A DNA stretch of 64,000 bases from Sebastes aleutianus. Taxonomy: Eukaryota > Chordata > Actinopteri > Perciformes > Sebastidae. Each line of letters begins with the position of its first letter. Position 1 is the stretch's first letter. Positions 54,006-64,000 of the stretch are shown here, in pieces. Below the pieces are notes generated by a model. It was not told where the DNA came from and searched no databases. It was given only the letters and a program-made list of their open reading frames with translations. Position numbers and translations under genes: made by a program. The stretch lies in NCBI GenBank assembly GCA_916700875.1, contig CAKAKS010000062.1:20530126-20594125 (forward strand), read 5' to 3'.

Positions 54006-57000
54006 TCAGATCTCCTCTATGGAGTCAGCTGGGACCAGCCCTCTCTTCTTCCCGCTGCTCAGCTTCAGAAACATCTCGCCGTCTTCCTGCTTCCCCACAC
54101 AGATCTAAAACCAGACAGAAACTGAGTTCTCTATTTTCTATAAAGTAACAGATACTAAATTAATTTGACACATTAATAGATCTTCAAGTACATAGGTGGG
54201 TGTTGGGGGAATTACCAACAGGTATGTCTATTTTGGCAGAAAATTAGTATCATAATCTTTCTTTTAATATGTGAATGAACAGTGCTGGCAGTTAGTTCCA
54301 GTTGCCTGCAGTCATTCAATGTAATTTATGCTTAGTATATCTTAATTTGTCACAATTAATTTTGAATATATAAGAAAAAAACCTCAACACAAAACCTGGG
54401 TAAACAATTGGAATTTAAAAATACTATAATTTATATATTTAAATCAACAGCTCATTTGTGTTTTTTCTTTTCATTTTGTGATTACAAAGTATTTTTGGAC
54501 CTGAGCTAAAGAGAACCTCTTAGGCTACATACACACTAATACGTTTTCGTTTTAAAACGCATAACTTTTGCTAAATTTATGATGAGCGTGCACGCTACTC
54601 CAGCGTTTTAGACCCGCTAAAACGGAGACATTTGAAAACGCTGCTGATGCCGTTTTAGTTTGGATGGGCAGAAACAGTGTTTTAAAACTAAAATGTTTGT
54701 GTGGATGTACTGTAGCCTTAATGTAAATAAGAATGCACTGGGTCTTATTGCAACAGGAATTGTTGGATGTGTGGGGACATAATTGTTGGTGAGAATTGGT
54801 TGAAAGTTATATAAAAAAAAGAATCAGTGTAATTTCTTGCTAAAAGTCTGTAATAATACTAATAAAATAATGAGCCTTATAGTCAACACACATACACAGA
54901 GATAATTTTAGATAATCCTTTGATCACGCCCTGACCAGGATGTACCCCAGTGTGTGCTGGGATAGGCTCCAACCCCCTGCAACTCTGCACAGCATAAAGT
55001 GGGTACCACAAATAGATCATCACAAACTAAGTAAGGTGACAAACGATTGAGAGGCCCAAAATGTCTGTGTAGCTCTTTAAAGGTATAATATATAACCATT
55101 GCTCCAGATAAGGTTATTTTCTGATTGTTTCACAGCGGTTACGTTCTAAAGCACAAATATACACGACCACAGCTGTGCACAACTCGGCGGGAAGGTGCAG
55201 AGTTGCCAGATTTTGAATGAACGTAGCCTTTGGTCAAGGACAGACACGGTCTGGAGGACATGTACATAACAATACACAACCTGAGGCCTGTACTATAAAA
55301 GCAGGATTTGAGGTTTGCGAGTCAACTTCATGGTTAACCCTGGGTTTTATGCTGAACACCTAACCTGCTCCGGAGCAGGTTATGTTTGAGATAAGCGATC
55401 AACTCGTATAAAAGCACCGCCTACTGACCAATCAGAGCTCGGTGCGCACATCGTACGATAACATTACACAAATACGAAGAAGGTGCAGTCAGAATCCAGG
55501 CTAAAAGCAACACAGTTTAAACTGCCAAATGCAGTAAGGACAGCTGGCTGCATGCTGTGGGAGTTTACCGCTTTGAATTATTCTTTTATATCTATTTTTA
55601 AATATTTATTTAAAATATTTATTTATTTGCTCTCAAGTCCATTTCACACCACAGGAGCCAGGAACACAGCTGAGAGAAGGCTGAAATAGTCATACACACC
55701 ATATTGTTAACAAAGAGCATAATGAAGTGTAATCTATTAATTTATTCTATTTTCAGCTATTTATATATCACTTCCCCATCTAGACGAATATATCCGACTT
55801 TTGAGTATTCCGTTACATTAATAAGTCTGGGAATTTACGCCAGCTGTGCTTCTTACATCTGGCAGCTTCATCTGTGTTACTTTTAGACTGGATTATGTGT
55901 TCTTCGTATTTGTCCAATATTATAGTTTGCTCTTCCTTTGAAAAAACGTGCCGCTCCGCTGACAGTAGACTTCTCCATGTTTGTGATTTTCAGATGCTGC
56001 AAACACCGCCCCTTTCATGTAAACGCGCTCATAGCCAGACGGAGAAACCCTGGGTTGATTTACCGAGGTGGTAGGCTAACCACTGTCGTAGGACTGTCGT
56101 AGCAGGATCTCGTTTCTTAGGGTTAGTTAAGCCAGATAACGAGAAGATACCCCGGGTATGTTGAACTTGCTTTTTTCTAGTACAGGGCCCTGTTCTCATC
56201 CGTCAAATACGGCCGCTTTGTATCTGACAGAGCTAAAGGGGGGCTAATGCCTCGGTATCAGAAGCCGAAGGGCGTGTCAGAGTGGCGGTATTTGTCAACA
56301 TAAACGGGCTGCACACCCTGCGCGCTGTTATTAGCTGGGGGTTACAAGCCCACGTGGGGTCGAAAGGCTGGTTGCAGACGCCCAGAAGAGTCCCCAACAC
56401 AGCGAAATAAGAAGAAAAGAGAAAATACAGGCAGAGGACAGAAACAGACACCACCACCACACACTTCTAGTGGGGCATATGTGATGATTGAGAGGGTTTA
56501 TTAAACCTTTAAGGGGTATACAAATAAATGAGTGGAAGAAAAAGTCATTAAACGGTCTGATAATATTGGTGTACCTGGGATTCCCTCACGGCCATGTGTC
56601 CTCTCCCTCGGTTACCGGGGAAACCCTGGACGACCCGCCACACTCTCTCTCCTGGCCGGACCCGCTGCACAAAGTTGGCAGGGAAGAAGCCCACTTTGTC
56701 GCCACTCTTGCCCTGAAAAACACAGGAGAACAGTACAATCAGAGGACCATTACATACTGTTTATAAAGTACTGAAATAGTTTCACAGCTGTTTTTTTCAT
56801 GGTTATTGAGTCTGCATTAGTTTTAATTGTTTTGCTGATGAATGTCTGTTCTGTCTGAAACAGAAGTCCAGACCAGCTGAACATTTCTGAACGTACTGAA
56901 ATGTTTCAGAGTAGTCATCATCTGTTAAAGTTGGTAGAAACAAAGAGTTCCTCCGTTCTGAATAGTAATGGGAAATTAAAAACAAAGTGAGACAGACGGC

Positions 57001-60000
57001 AACACATTTCTGACTGTGCAGTGACGAATCATCATGGCTGCAGAGACAAGAAACTATTTAAGAAGACAGAACGCTCGGATTATACAAATTAAAGGTAATA
57101 ATTGTTTTTTAAATGCCGACAAGAAATTGCTTCACCTTAATGTCAAATTAATTCTCCGTGTATTTAAAGAAACAGCAGATTATGGCGCTTTGCTTGCTGG
57201 CGAAAACAGATGATGTTTTAGTGTTCAGTGTGCAGCCATATTTCACAGTTTATCACCCCCTGCCTCAGGTGTTGATGTGTGTATCAAAGTGATTCATAAA
57301 CCATACATTAGTGATGAACAGATGATTCACAAATTATACATAATTCAGAGGTTCCTCGGAGCGGCAGTGTTGATTTAAAGTGTTTTAATGACTGCTGCTT
57401 CACTTTAGGTGACATAAGTGCTAGTAAATAGTGGTCCGCTGATGGAAGATACAGCGTGCGTCTTCCTTTTTCTGTCACGGACGCACACGGACGCACGTTT
57501 GTTTCCATCGGGAGCGAGTGACGCTCATTACAGACTCAATAAAGACCTCTTGAGGCTGCTACACTGGTCAAGTTCATTATGTTAAACTCTTGGTAATTTT
57601 CAGAGGAAATTATGTTCTATTTCTGTCTGTGTCTGCCTGCGTGTTTATGACAGGCAAAAGTGTAGCAGGTGTTGTGCATTAGAGGCTTGTTTAAAGACTT
57701 GAATTAGCACGATAAATGTACACACACACATTTCTGTGCACTCGAATACACATAATGCACACAGGTACGCACCAACACACACATATATGTTTGGAAATGA
57801 TTTATCACCCACCTTCCACCACTCTTCGTTGGAGTCGTCGGTGACCTGCACGCGATCGCCGGGACTAGAGGAGATAAGACACATAAAAAAGGAGGCATGA
57901 AGGAGAGGTGATGAGGTGGAGACGAAAAATGGAGATGAAAGAGGCAAGGATAGAGTTGAGTGCAAGGACAAAAGATGACATTATCAGACTGCCACGGAAG
58001 GCTGTTATACCCACGGTTACAAAGCTGTGGAGGTTAAAATGAGTCTTTGTGTCCTTCTGCAGAGGTTACAGAGCAGCCGACACCAAAGTCAGGAGGTCTA
58101 CATGAAATACGACTCTGTAGCGTCTACTGCAGTGGTGAAGGCTGGTCCTAATCTGCAGCCAACCTGGCCTGAATGCTAATGATGCTACCAGCTTTTGATG
58201 AGACTTTTCTACCCACACAGTGTACACACTGTCCTAGATACACAGGTACAAACTGCTGCCCCAAATGCACTTCTGTATACGTCGCGTCTCCTGGGTGTCT
58301 GCTCTCACTACTGCCCTATATGATCATCGCTCACCAACACATAAGTTTGCACACAGTTGCATAAACTTACCAACTAGGGTGAGACCCACATATCTCAACT
58401 GACACTGGCCATTTATTAAATATGAAACATTTATTCTGCATATAGTTTGGTTTTTGGCTTCATCAAAAATAGGTCTCTATAGGTCTCTTTTAGGTCTCTG
58501 TGTGCAGTTTGAAGGTTGAACAGTGGGATTAGCCTAGTTTAACTGATGTCTGTGGGAACGGCAGCTTTGCTCATGTGTCAGAAAAATGTCACAATCTTAA
58601 CATTTGGTCATAATATATCAAATGTTGCATCAGTTTTTCCTGTTTCTGTGCACCCACAGCCAGCGAGGGTTTGGATGTGGTGTGTTTTCCATGAGGGAAA
58701 ATGAAAACTGGCAACTATAGTCGAAAGAGTAGAAAGTATTAAACGTTCAGCCTCTCCTACTTTTGAGAGGAGCTGCTACTTGATCCTATAAAAATCTATG
58801 AATAAAGCTAAACCAATCTTACTTCCCCTTCAAACTGCAAGATTAAACATAAGCAAGGTACCGTGTTTGTTGGGGAAAATAGAAAAATAAACCCCAAAAT
58901 CAAACCCTAACCAAAACAATTCCCAGCAGGCATTTTGATTTTTGAAAGCAGGAAATGTGCAGATGAAACAAATTTTGTTAACGATACATCCAGTGTCCCA
59001 GCCATAACAGTGAGCCAACCATAGACTGTGGACAATTGGTGCTTTCCAAGGAAACTCGTGAGGTTATCTTTACAACATGGCTGTCGGCGTCTCGAAGCCA
59101 CAGAGGCTAAGAATTTAGCAAGCTAGCAAGTGGGTAACATAATGCATTAGATCCAAAGGCATAGCAGAGGCAAAAGATGAGGCCGTTGGGAATATCAACA
59201 TTTTCCTCAGACCTATTATACAATTACAAAAATATTTTACAATATATTCACTTATTATGCACCGAAAAATTAACTTCCAAGGCCTCCGCCATTTCTGACA
59301 ACATCAACAAACACGTCACACCTCGTAAACTCAGAGCTTTCAGAAACTTTCCTCTTACAAGATCGTGAATACCACAAGATGGGGGTGTTCATACTCTTCT
59401 CGTGAACACGGTAAACACGACCCCATTTGAAAGCACCAATAGTCACTGTGACATCATCCATTGGTTTGAGGGCTACGGTTTTGAAGCCATGATTTCGGCA
59501 TTTTGGCCGTCGCCATCTTGGTTTTTTGCAACCAGATGTGACACAAGACGGTGGAGCCAAGTAAAACCAAACACTGAATAAGAGTTTTTTTAGGCGACCA
59601 AAAATGTTACAATTAACTTTCACAAACTGAAAACACACTGTGAAAGGGTTAAAGATCTAAGACGAAAATGCAGACAACTCCCAGACCGGACAACGCCGTG
59701 GTAATGTCCTGTCAATCACAAGGTAGCCACTGGAACTAGTCCAATGCAATCATTTTTAATGTTATAAAGTACATCTGTTGTTTTCCTGCTACGACAAGCC
59801 AAACTGTCTGCTATGAAAAAGGTCTATCGTTTACTCACACCAATTTTACAATCAGGTGTTTTGACTTATTTTGCCCAATTAGGCCTCTGCTGTCCTCAGG
59901 ACTGTGGTAATGTGGTGAAGTCTGTGCTTGATTGACACTGGCCCAATCCCAATGTCACCCCTGAGGCCGTAAGCCCTGAACCCTCAGGGACTTTACTGAC

Positions 60001-61616
60001 ATCAACTGGTAAATGGTTGAGTGTTAGAGGCTGCAAGGGCTTGAAATGGTATAAATACAAATGGGACAGCACTTTGTGGCAACATATCACGTTACCTTGA
60101 CAACGCCAATTGGTTTGTTTTTTTTACTGCCTGATTTGAACATCTTCCAGACTCTTATGAGACCAGAGTAAGCTTATTGCCAAATAATCAATTTACAAAC
60201 TGTTTTTCTGTTCCATCTTAAATCCTTAATGTTAATGTTTCTGTGTTAATTTAATATGTCAGGCTGAACACCCATGTGCCGTCCTCTTTGTTTACCTTTT
60301 TTTTGTATTTAACACCTATGAGCTTCCCCTGGTAACCCTGTGTTTAACGTCACAAAGCTATGAATTGTGGGTAATTCCCTCAAGCAAAGTCTGCAGAAAT
60401 AGGGACTAATGGAAAGTGTTCATAAAGGGCTCAAAATAGGAAAGTGGACGAGATCAGGCGTGAGCAGCAGCAGGGGGTGTTGACAAGAAGCTGCGGTCAA
60501 GTTGGACAGTTTCAAGCAGCCTTCAAAGAATTTACAGGAAGTCACAGGAAAAGTTACATCCTGTTAGATCTGATTTGTAGGTTACTACAACTGCCAACTG
60601 CGGTGCCTGGCTCTAAAAACTGCGGGCGCCTTGATCTCGTGAAGTTATCGTTGCTTACGTGTGCACAACATCAGAGCAAGTCGGACACAAATCTAACCGG
60701 CATGCATTGTGCGTCGATCGCCGATGATCGATTCTGTGTAGGCCTGGCTCATCTCGAACGAGCCTAATGTTTGCAAGAGAGCTCTCATGCACTTGACGAT
60801 TGAACAGTGGGACAGCCTTAAACCCTCACAGACTTTTCGGGCCTCAAAGTCCGTGAGTCTGTGAATGTGGACATTGGGATTGGGGTTAGTTGTGTTGCAC
60901 CTGTCAGGGTGGGGCAATTTACTCCTTCATCACTCTTATTAGTGCATGTGTCTGAAATCACTGCCTCGTTCACTCTTTCACAATAGAAATAGTGATAGAT
61001 TAGACACATTACTCAATAGTGAACATGCCATGGACCCTGCTTTTTTCATTTTATTGTGAGACCTGTTTTTTTCAGGGGCACTACATAGTGCATACATTTC
61101 ACACATTAACCATTCACTCTTACACTCAAATATAATGGCAGAGTGTAAATGTAGTGCAATGTAGAACGAATAAAGAGTGATTTCGGTCACAGAAATGGAG
61201 ATTTGGTGAGCTTAATTACCAGCGTAGCTCCATTAAATCTGCCAGAACAACTCAAAACACCTGTGTGGGTGTGCAGGGCTTTTAAACTCAAACAACCTGA
61301 GTGCTCATATTTTATGTTTTAGTTCTGCAATTGTACAATTAATGTATCCACTCTGGATACAATAATTGTTCCCTAATATTGAACACGGGCGATCGGCCAA
61401 ATTACAAAGAAATCATTAACTTTAAAAGATACATGATTCCTTCCAAAATATTGTATAGATTTTGTCTTCTGCAGTCTATACTGGTCAAACCCTGACAGAA
61501 GCACAGAGACACATTATGCTTTCATTAGGTTACATTAGGGCTGTCAAAGTTAACGTGATAACGCAAATTCTATTCTGTAGCGGACTCAGTTTTAAAGCTA
61601 GAGTGAAGATTTGAGT

Positions 61617-61655
<39 letters not shown>

Positions 61656-63391
61656 ATTGGTACCAACCATGTCATACTAGCTTGTCACAAAGGAGGTTAA
61701 ATAACGATCCAAACTCACACTAAATTTTAATGAGGAAAAAGTGTCATGGCCATTTTCAAAGGGGTCACTTGACCTCTGACCTCAAGATTATGGAAAATGG
61801 GTTCTATGGGTACCCACGAGTCTCCCCTTTACAGACATGCCCACTTTATGATAATCACATGCAGTTTGGGGCAAGTCATAGTCAAGTCAGCACACTGACA
61901 CACTGACAGCTGTTGTTGCCTGTTGGGCTGCAGTTTGCCATGTTATGATTTGAGCATATTTTTATGCTAAATGCAGTACCTGTGAGGGTTTCTGGACAAT
62001 ATTTTTCATCGTTTTGTGTTGTTGATTGATTTCCAATAATAAATATATACATACATTTGCATAAAGCAGCATATTTGCCCACTCCCATGTTGATAAGAGT
62101 ATTAAATACTTGACAAATCTCCCTTTAAGGTACATTTTGAACAGATAAAAATGTGCGATTAATTGCGATTACATATTTTAATTAACAGCCCTAGTTGACA
62201 TATATTGTGCCACAGCAGAGATGTTTGTTAACTGTCCCATGGATCTACCTCTGTTGTCCCCTAACCATGCATACGCACACATCCTGCCCTCGTTTCACTG
62301 CTCTGTTCTTCCTTTCTTCTCTTTTCTCATCCTTCCTCATCTTAAATAGTTTTTATTTCTATATTTGCACTTTGCTTTCTCCGCCTTTTTCTCCCATCCT
62401 CTCTCTCTCTCTGCCTATGATAATCTTTAGCTTCATGCCATCTCCCCTTATGTCTGTCCGCCCTTTCATCTCTCAGTTGTTCAGTGTCTTTATCCTCTCC
62501 CCTGCTGGGCACACAGCTCAGTCTCTAGCTCTGTAAAGGGACAGTGATGGGCTTTGAGTTTATAATTAGTCGTCCTTAAGGGCGCCCCGCCACCGTCCTC
62601 TGCAGATGGTGGGGACATTTTCATCCTGCAGGAACAAACAGCCCGGGCGAAAATACACACAATAGCGAAAACACAATGCCGCACAAGCACTCCTGCATGT
62701 GCACACACATGAGGGTGCTTGCCCAAAGGAGGTCTGTGTGGCTTTTTACTCACTGAAGTTCCAGGTCATTCTGTTCCTGAGGCAGAAACTTGTAGAGCGC
62801 TACATAGGTGTGGATGGAGTGAACTTCAATGCGCTTTGGCACCTGGACACAAGGAGACACAGGGACAGCGTGAGACAGAGATAAACGCTTGAGGGGGAAA
62901 ACATCAAGTCTGTACAGGGTGATTTAAAAGAGCGGTACCATCAAACTGCTCTCCTCTCCAGGAGTCTGAGCATCTGCAGGAGTCTCAGCTTCGTCAGGAG
63001 GCAGAGCTTCTGCAAGAGGCTGAGCTTCTGCAGCAGCCTGATCTTGGCTGCCGCTCTCGTCTTCCTCCTTCTCGACCTCGTCGTCGGGGTCGAGGATGTC
63101 TGAGGGTGGCGAGAAATTTTTCTTAGAAGGTGTCAGACATGCACGCATCCACACATTTTAATCAGGCAGGCCATTTTTCACAAGCAAGTCTCTCTCTCGC
63201 TCACACAGACAGACATGCACAGGTAAACACAACATATGCATAGACACACACGGGCATGGCCAAACAACGCATATGCCTTTCCACATACATGGAGACACGG
63301 ACACACAGCAGCAGTGTTTACCCCCTGTCTCCTGAGTTATCTCTTCCTCCATGCTGCACTGTCTCTGCTGCATCTCCTCACCTCCCTCCCC
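51706..63391 (-). CDS. stac2: stac2, SH3 and cysteine-rich domain protein 2 (3' part: six exons plus 3' UTR, 5' exons beyond right edge)
   Basis: STAC proteins are cytosolic adaptors that bind voltage-gated L-type calcium channels and alter their inactivation and surface level. Six exons join in phase: two acidic linker exons, SH3-1 over exons at 62842, 57864 and 56712, and SH3-2 over exons at 56712 and 54104. SH3-1 reads YVALYKFLPQEQNDLEL, PGDRVQVTDDSNEEWWK and GKSGDKVGFFPANFVQRV, with the ALYxF, WW and PxNFV ligand-groove residues intact. GERVWR...GNRGRGHM, ICVG and SGKKRGLVP fit STAC2 better than STAC1 or STAC3 as I recall them. The visible coding length is 202 codons plus stop. The C1 zinc-binding domain is not in the window. 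Also possible: a diverged STAC paralogue. Confidence 0.87.
54006..54104 (-). CDS. stac2: stac2 last coding exon
   Basis: Acceptor gtctggttttag/ATCTGT. ICVGKQEDGEMFLKLSSGKK then RGLVPADSIEEI and TGA at 54008-54006. Ends like STAC family members, with LVPxDxxxEI. The loop after ICVG is shorter than in human STAC2. Confidence 0.94.
   Translation of the reverse strand: MCVGKQEDGEMFLKLSSGKKRGLVPADSIEEI
54519..54723. mobile_element. small MITE-like element in the last stac2 intron
   Basis: ttaggctacatacacactaa at the left and gtggatgtactgtagcctta at the right form inverted ends. Internal gttttaaaacg and cgttttag motifs also mirror. About 200 bases. Confidence 0.6.
54924..55010. repeat. LINE/SINE 3' tail-like fragment
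   Basis: gctgggataggctccaaccc with surrounding gaccaggatgtaccccagtg resembles the widely shared 3' tail of vertebrate L2-type LINEs and derived SINEs. Confidence 0.45.
55284..56190. mobile_element. MITE-like element with GGCCTGTACTA ends
   Basis: aggcctgtactataaaagca at the left and tgcttttttctagtacaggg at the right are inverted ends, and gttaaccctgggtt is mirrored by aaccctgggttgat inside. No transposase motif. In the stac2 intron upstream of the last exon. Confidence 0.65.
56575..56712 (-). CDS. stac2: stac2 exon: end of SH3 domain 1 and start of SH3 domain 2
   Basis: 46 whole codons. Acceptor gtttttcag/GGCAAG, donor TCCCAG/gtacac. GKSGDKVGFFPANFVQRVRP then GERVWRVVQGFPGNRGRGHM and AVRESQ. 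FFPANFVQRVRPGExVWR is the STAC2-type junction. Confidence 0.95.
57813..57864 (-). CDS. stac2: stac2 exon: middle of SH3 domain 1
   Basis: Only 52 bases. Acceptor tctcctctag/TCCCGG, donor GGAAG/gtgggt. Reads PGDRVQVTDDSNEEWWK, containing the RT/n-Src loop acids and the WW pair. The split codon CA/T gives His where STAC proteins usually have Gln or Arg. Confidence 0.95.
59090..59441. repeat. family F, inverted partial copy
   Basis: gtgttcatactcttctcgtg, gtaaacacgaccccatttga and aagcacc are the inverse of the left end at 37729. It runs directly into family G at 59442, so one may have inserted beside the other. Confidence 0.65.
59442..59735. repeat. dispersed repeat, family G, copy 2
   Basis: Same order of motifs as 49887-50200, including ccgtcgccatcttggttttt and tgttacaattaactttcaca. 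In the stac2 intron between SH3-1 exons. Confidence 0.75.
59936..60892. mobile_element. MITE-like element with CCCAATCCCAATGTC ends
   Basis: ctggcccaatcccaatgtca at 59938 and tggacattgggattgggg near 60868-60886 are inverted ends of a roughly 950-base element. The inside has chance open frames (60444-60767) with no domain. Confidence 0.6.
61536..62194. mobile_element. family D element with internal (AT)n
   Basis: Starts tagggctgtcaaagttaacg and ends ttaattaacagccctag. The part that reads gaaactagaaaacc-like in other copies is replaced by (AT)n at 61620-61652. Otherwise collinear with 22903-23625. Confidence 0.85.
62754..62842 (-). CDS. stac2: stac2 exon: start of SH3 domain 1
   Basis: Acceptor ttgtgtccag/GTGCCA, donor CTTCA/gtgagt. 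VPKRIEVHSIHTYVALYKFL then PQEQNDLEL. YVALYKFLPQE is the STAC SH3-1 opening with the ALYxF motif. Phase 0 in, 2 out. Confidence 0.94.
62939..63099 (-). CDS. stac2: stac2 linker exon b (acidic, repeats of LAEA/DEAE type)
   Basis: Acceptor cgccaccctcag/ACATCC, donor TTTGATG/gtaccg. Encodes DILDPDDEVEKEEDESGSQD, QAAAEAQPLAEALPPDEAET, then PADAQTPGEESSLM. Very acidic and low in complexity, like the disordered linker before SH3-1 in STAC2. Phase 1 in, 0 out. Confidence 0.8.
63322..63391 (-). CDS. stac2: stac2 linker exon a
   Basis: Acceptor cctccgttgataag/GGGGAG with a pyrimidine tract (ttttcctctctatttcctcc), donor CAGGGG/gtaaac. Reads GEGGEEMQQRQCSMEEEITQ then ETG, plus one base that completes GAC with the next exon, the only phase that fits. 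The incoming phase is unproven because the upstream exon is outside the window. Confidence 0.65.
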
Positions 63392-63399
63392 CTTATCAA

Positions 63400-64000
63400 C
63401 GGAGGAAATAGAGAGGAAAATGTTAGCACCAGGATGTCAAAGAGGGTGCACTCGATAGTCGGGAGTGACACTTTTCTCTGCGCTGAATTATTCAGAATGT
63501 ACACCACACAGATCAGTAGACCTGCATACATGAGATATATACCGTCATGTATGAAACACGTTTTGGGGGATCTAGGGACACTGGTTCAACTACATGTTTA
63601 ATGAGAAGAACACAGAGACCAGTGTCGTCCATTATGCGCCTCTTGATACCCTGGTGCTCAATTATAACACTTCACCATATGCCAAGTTGGATTTACAGTA
63701 AGCAGGGGACTAGCACAACCTCAGAAGAGAAGAAAACTTCTGAAAAGCTTTGAAATTAATTTTCAATCAAGTTTGACATTTTGGGAATTACGTTGCCTCA
63801 TTCGCTTTCTTATCATTCTCATTCGGTAGCGGAGAAGATAAGCAACCTGGTATCACACCAAAGCGTGTAATAGACCCATCCGTCCATCAAAGCGTGTCAG
63901 TGTCACGTTTTGCCTCACTGAGGCGTGAATATTACACGCCTGTATGAAGGTGCAGTAGCCGAAACCACTCACTTAGGTGTAAGCAACAAAACCAGTTAGT
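63400..64000. other. stac2 intron, nothing assigned except a repeat fragment
   Basis: 63766-63845 (gtttgacattttgggaatta) is related to the repeat at 11694. No C1-domain exon was found. Confidence 0.4.

Noticed and set aside
60444..60767. 107-codon plus-strand open frame inside a stac2 intron
   Set aside because: Lies within a MITE-like element and has no recognisable domain.

Overview
The window looks like a ray-finned fish (teleost) nuclear genome. Genes are split into many short exons with GT/AG splice sites. Introns and spacers are filled with non-autonomous DNA transposons, foldback elements and di-nucleotide microsatellites of teleost type. I see three protein-coding genes and no RNA genes.

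Left part (1-25.1 kb, minus strand): adam11, a disintegrin/metalloprotease-like membrane protein. I traced 25 exons from the start codon at 25113 to an exon at 211, and every exon-exon reading phase agrees. The gene holds a signal peptide, a prodomain ending in a furin-type RRSKR, a metalloprotease-like domain that has lost the zinc site, disintegrin, cysteine-rich and EGF-like regions, and one membrane span. About 777 codons are visible; the extreme C-terminus lies at or beyond the left edge.

Middle (29.9-35.6 kb, plus strand): a nine-C2H2-finger protein of the TFIIIA / 42S p43 5S-RNA-binding type, in nine exons (374 codons) with a possible tenth exon that adds an acidic tail. It is head-to-head with adam11 across about 5 kb of repeat-rich spacer. 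A TATA-like box and CCAAT boxes precede it.

Between about 33.8 and 51.7 kb I find no gene, only repeats and unassigned DNA.

Right part (51.7-63.4 kb, minus strand): the 3' half of a STAC-family gene, best match stac2. It has two acidic linker exons, an intact first SH3 domain split over three exons, a second SH3-like domain, and a long 3' UTR. The N-terminal and C1-domain exons lie beyond the right edge.

The three proteins are not known to share a pathway. adam11 and stac2 both lie on human chromosome 17q (established knowledge), so the window is probably a conserved syntenic block. The most unusual points are the C-terminus of the TFIIIA-like gene (three NLxxLF motifs and alternative ends), the weak donor before the adam11 membrane exon that could give a soluble form, and several repeats with clean target duplications, nesting or long foldback arms.
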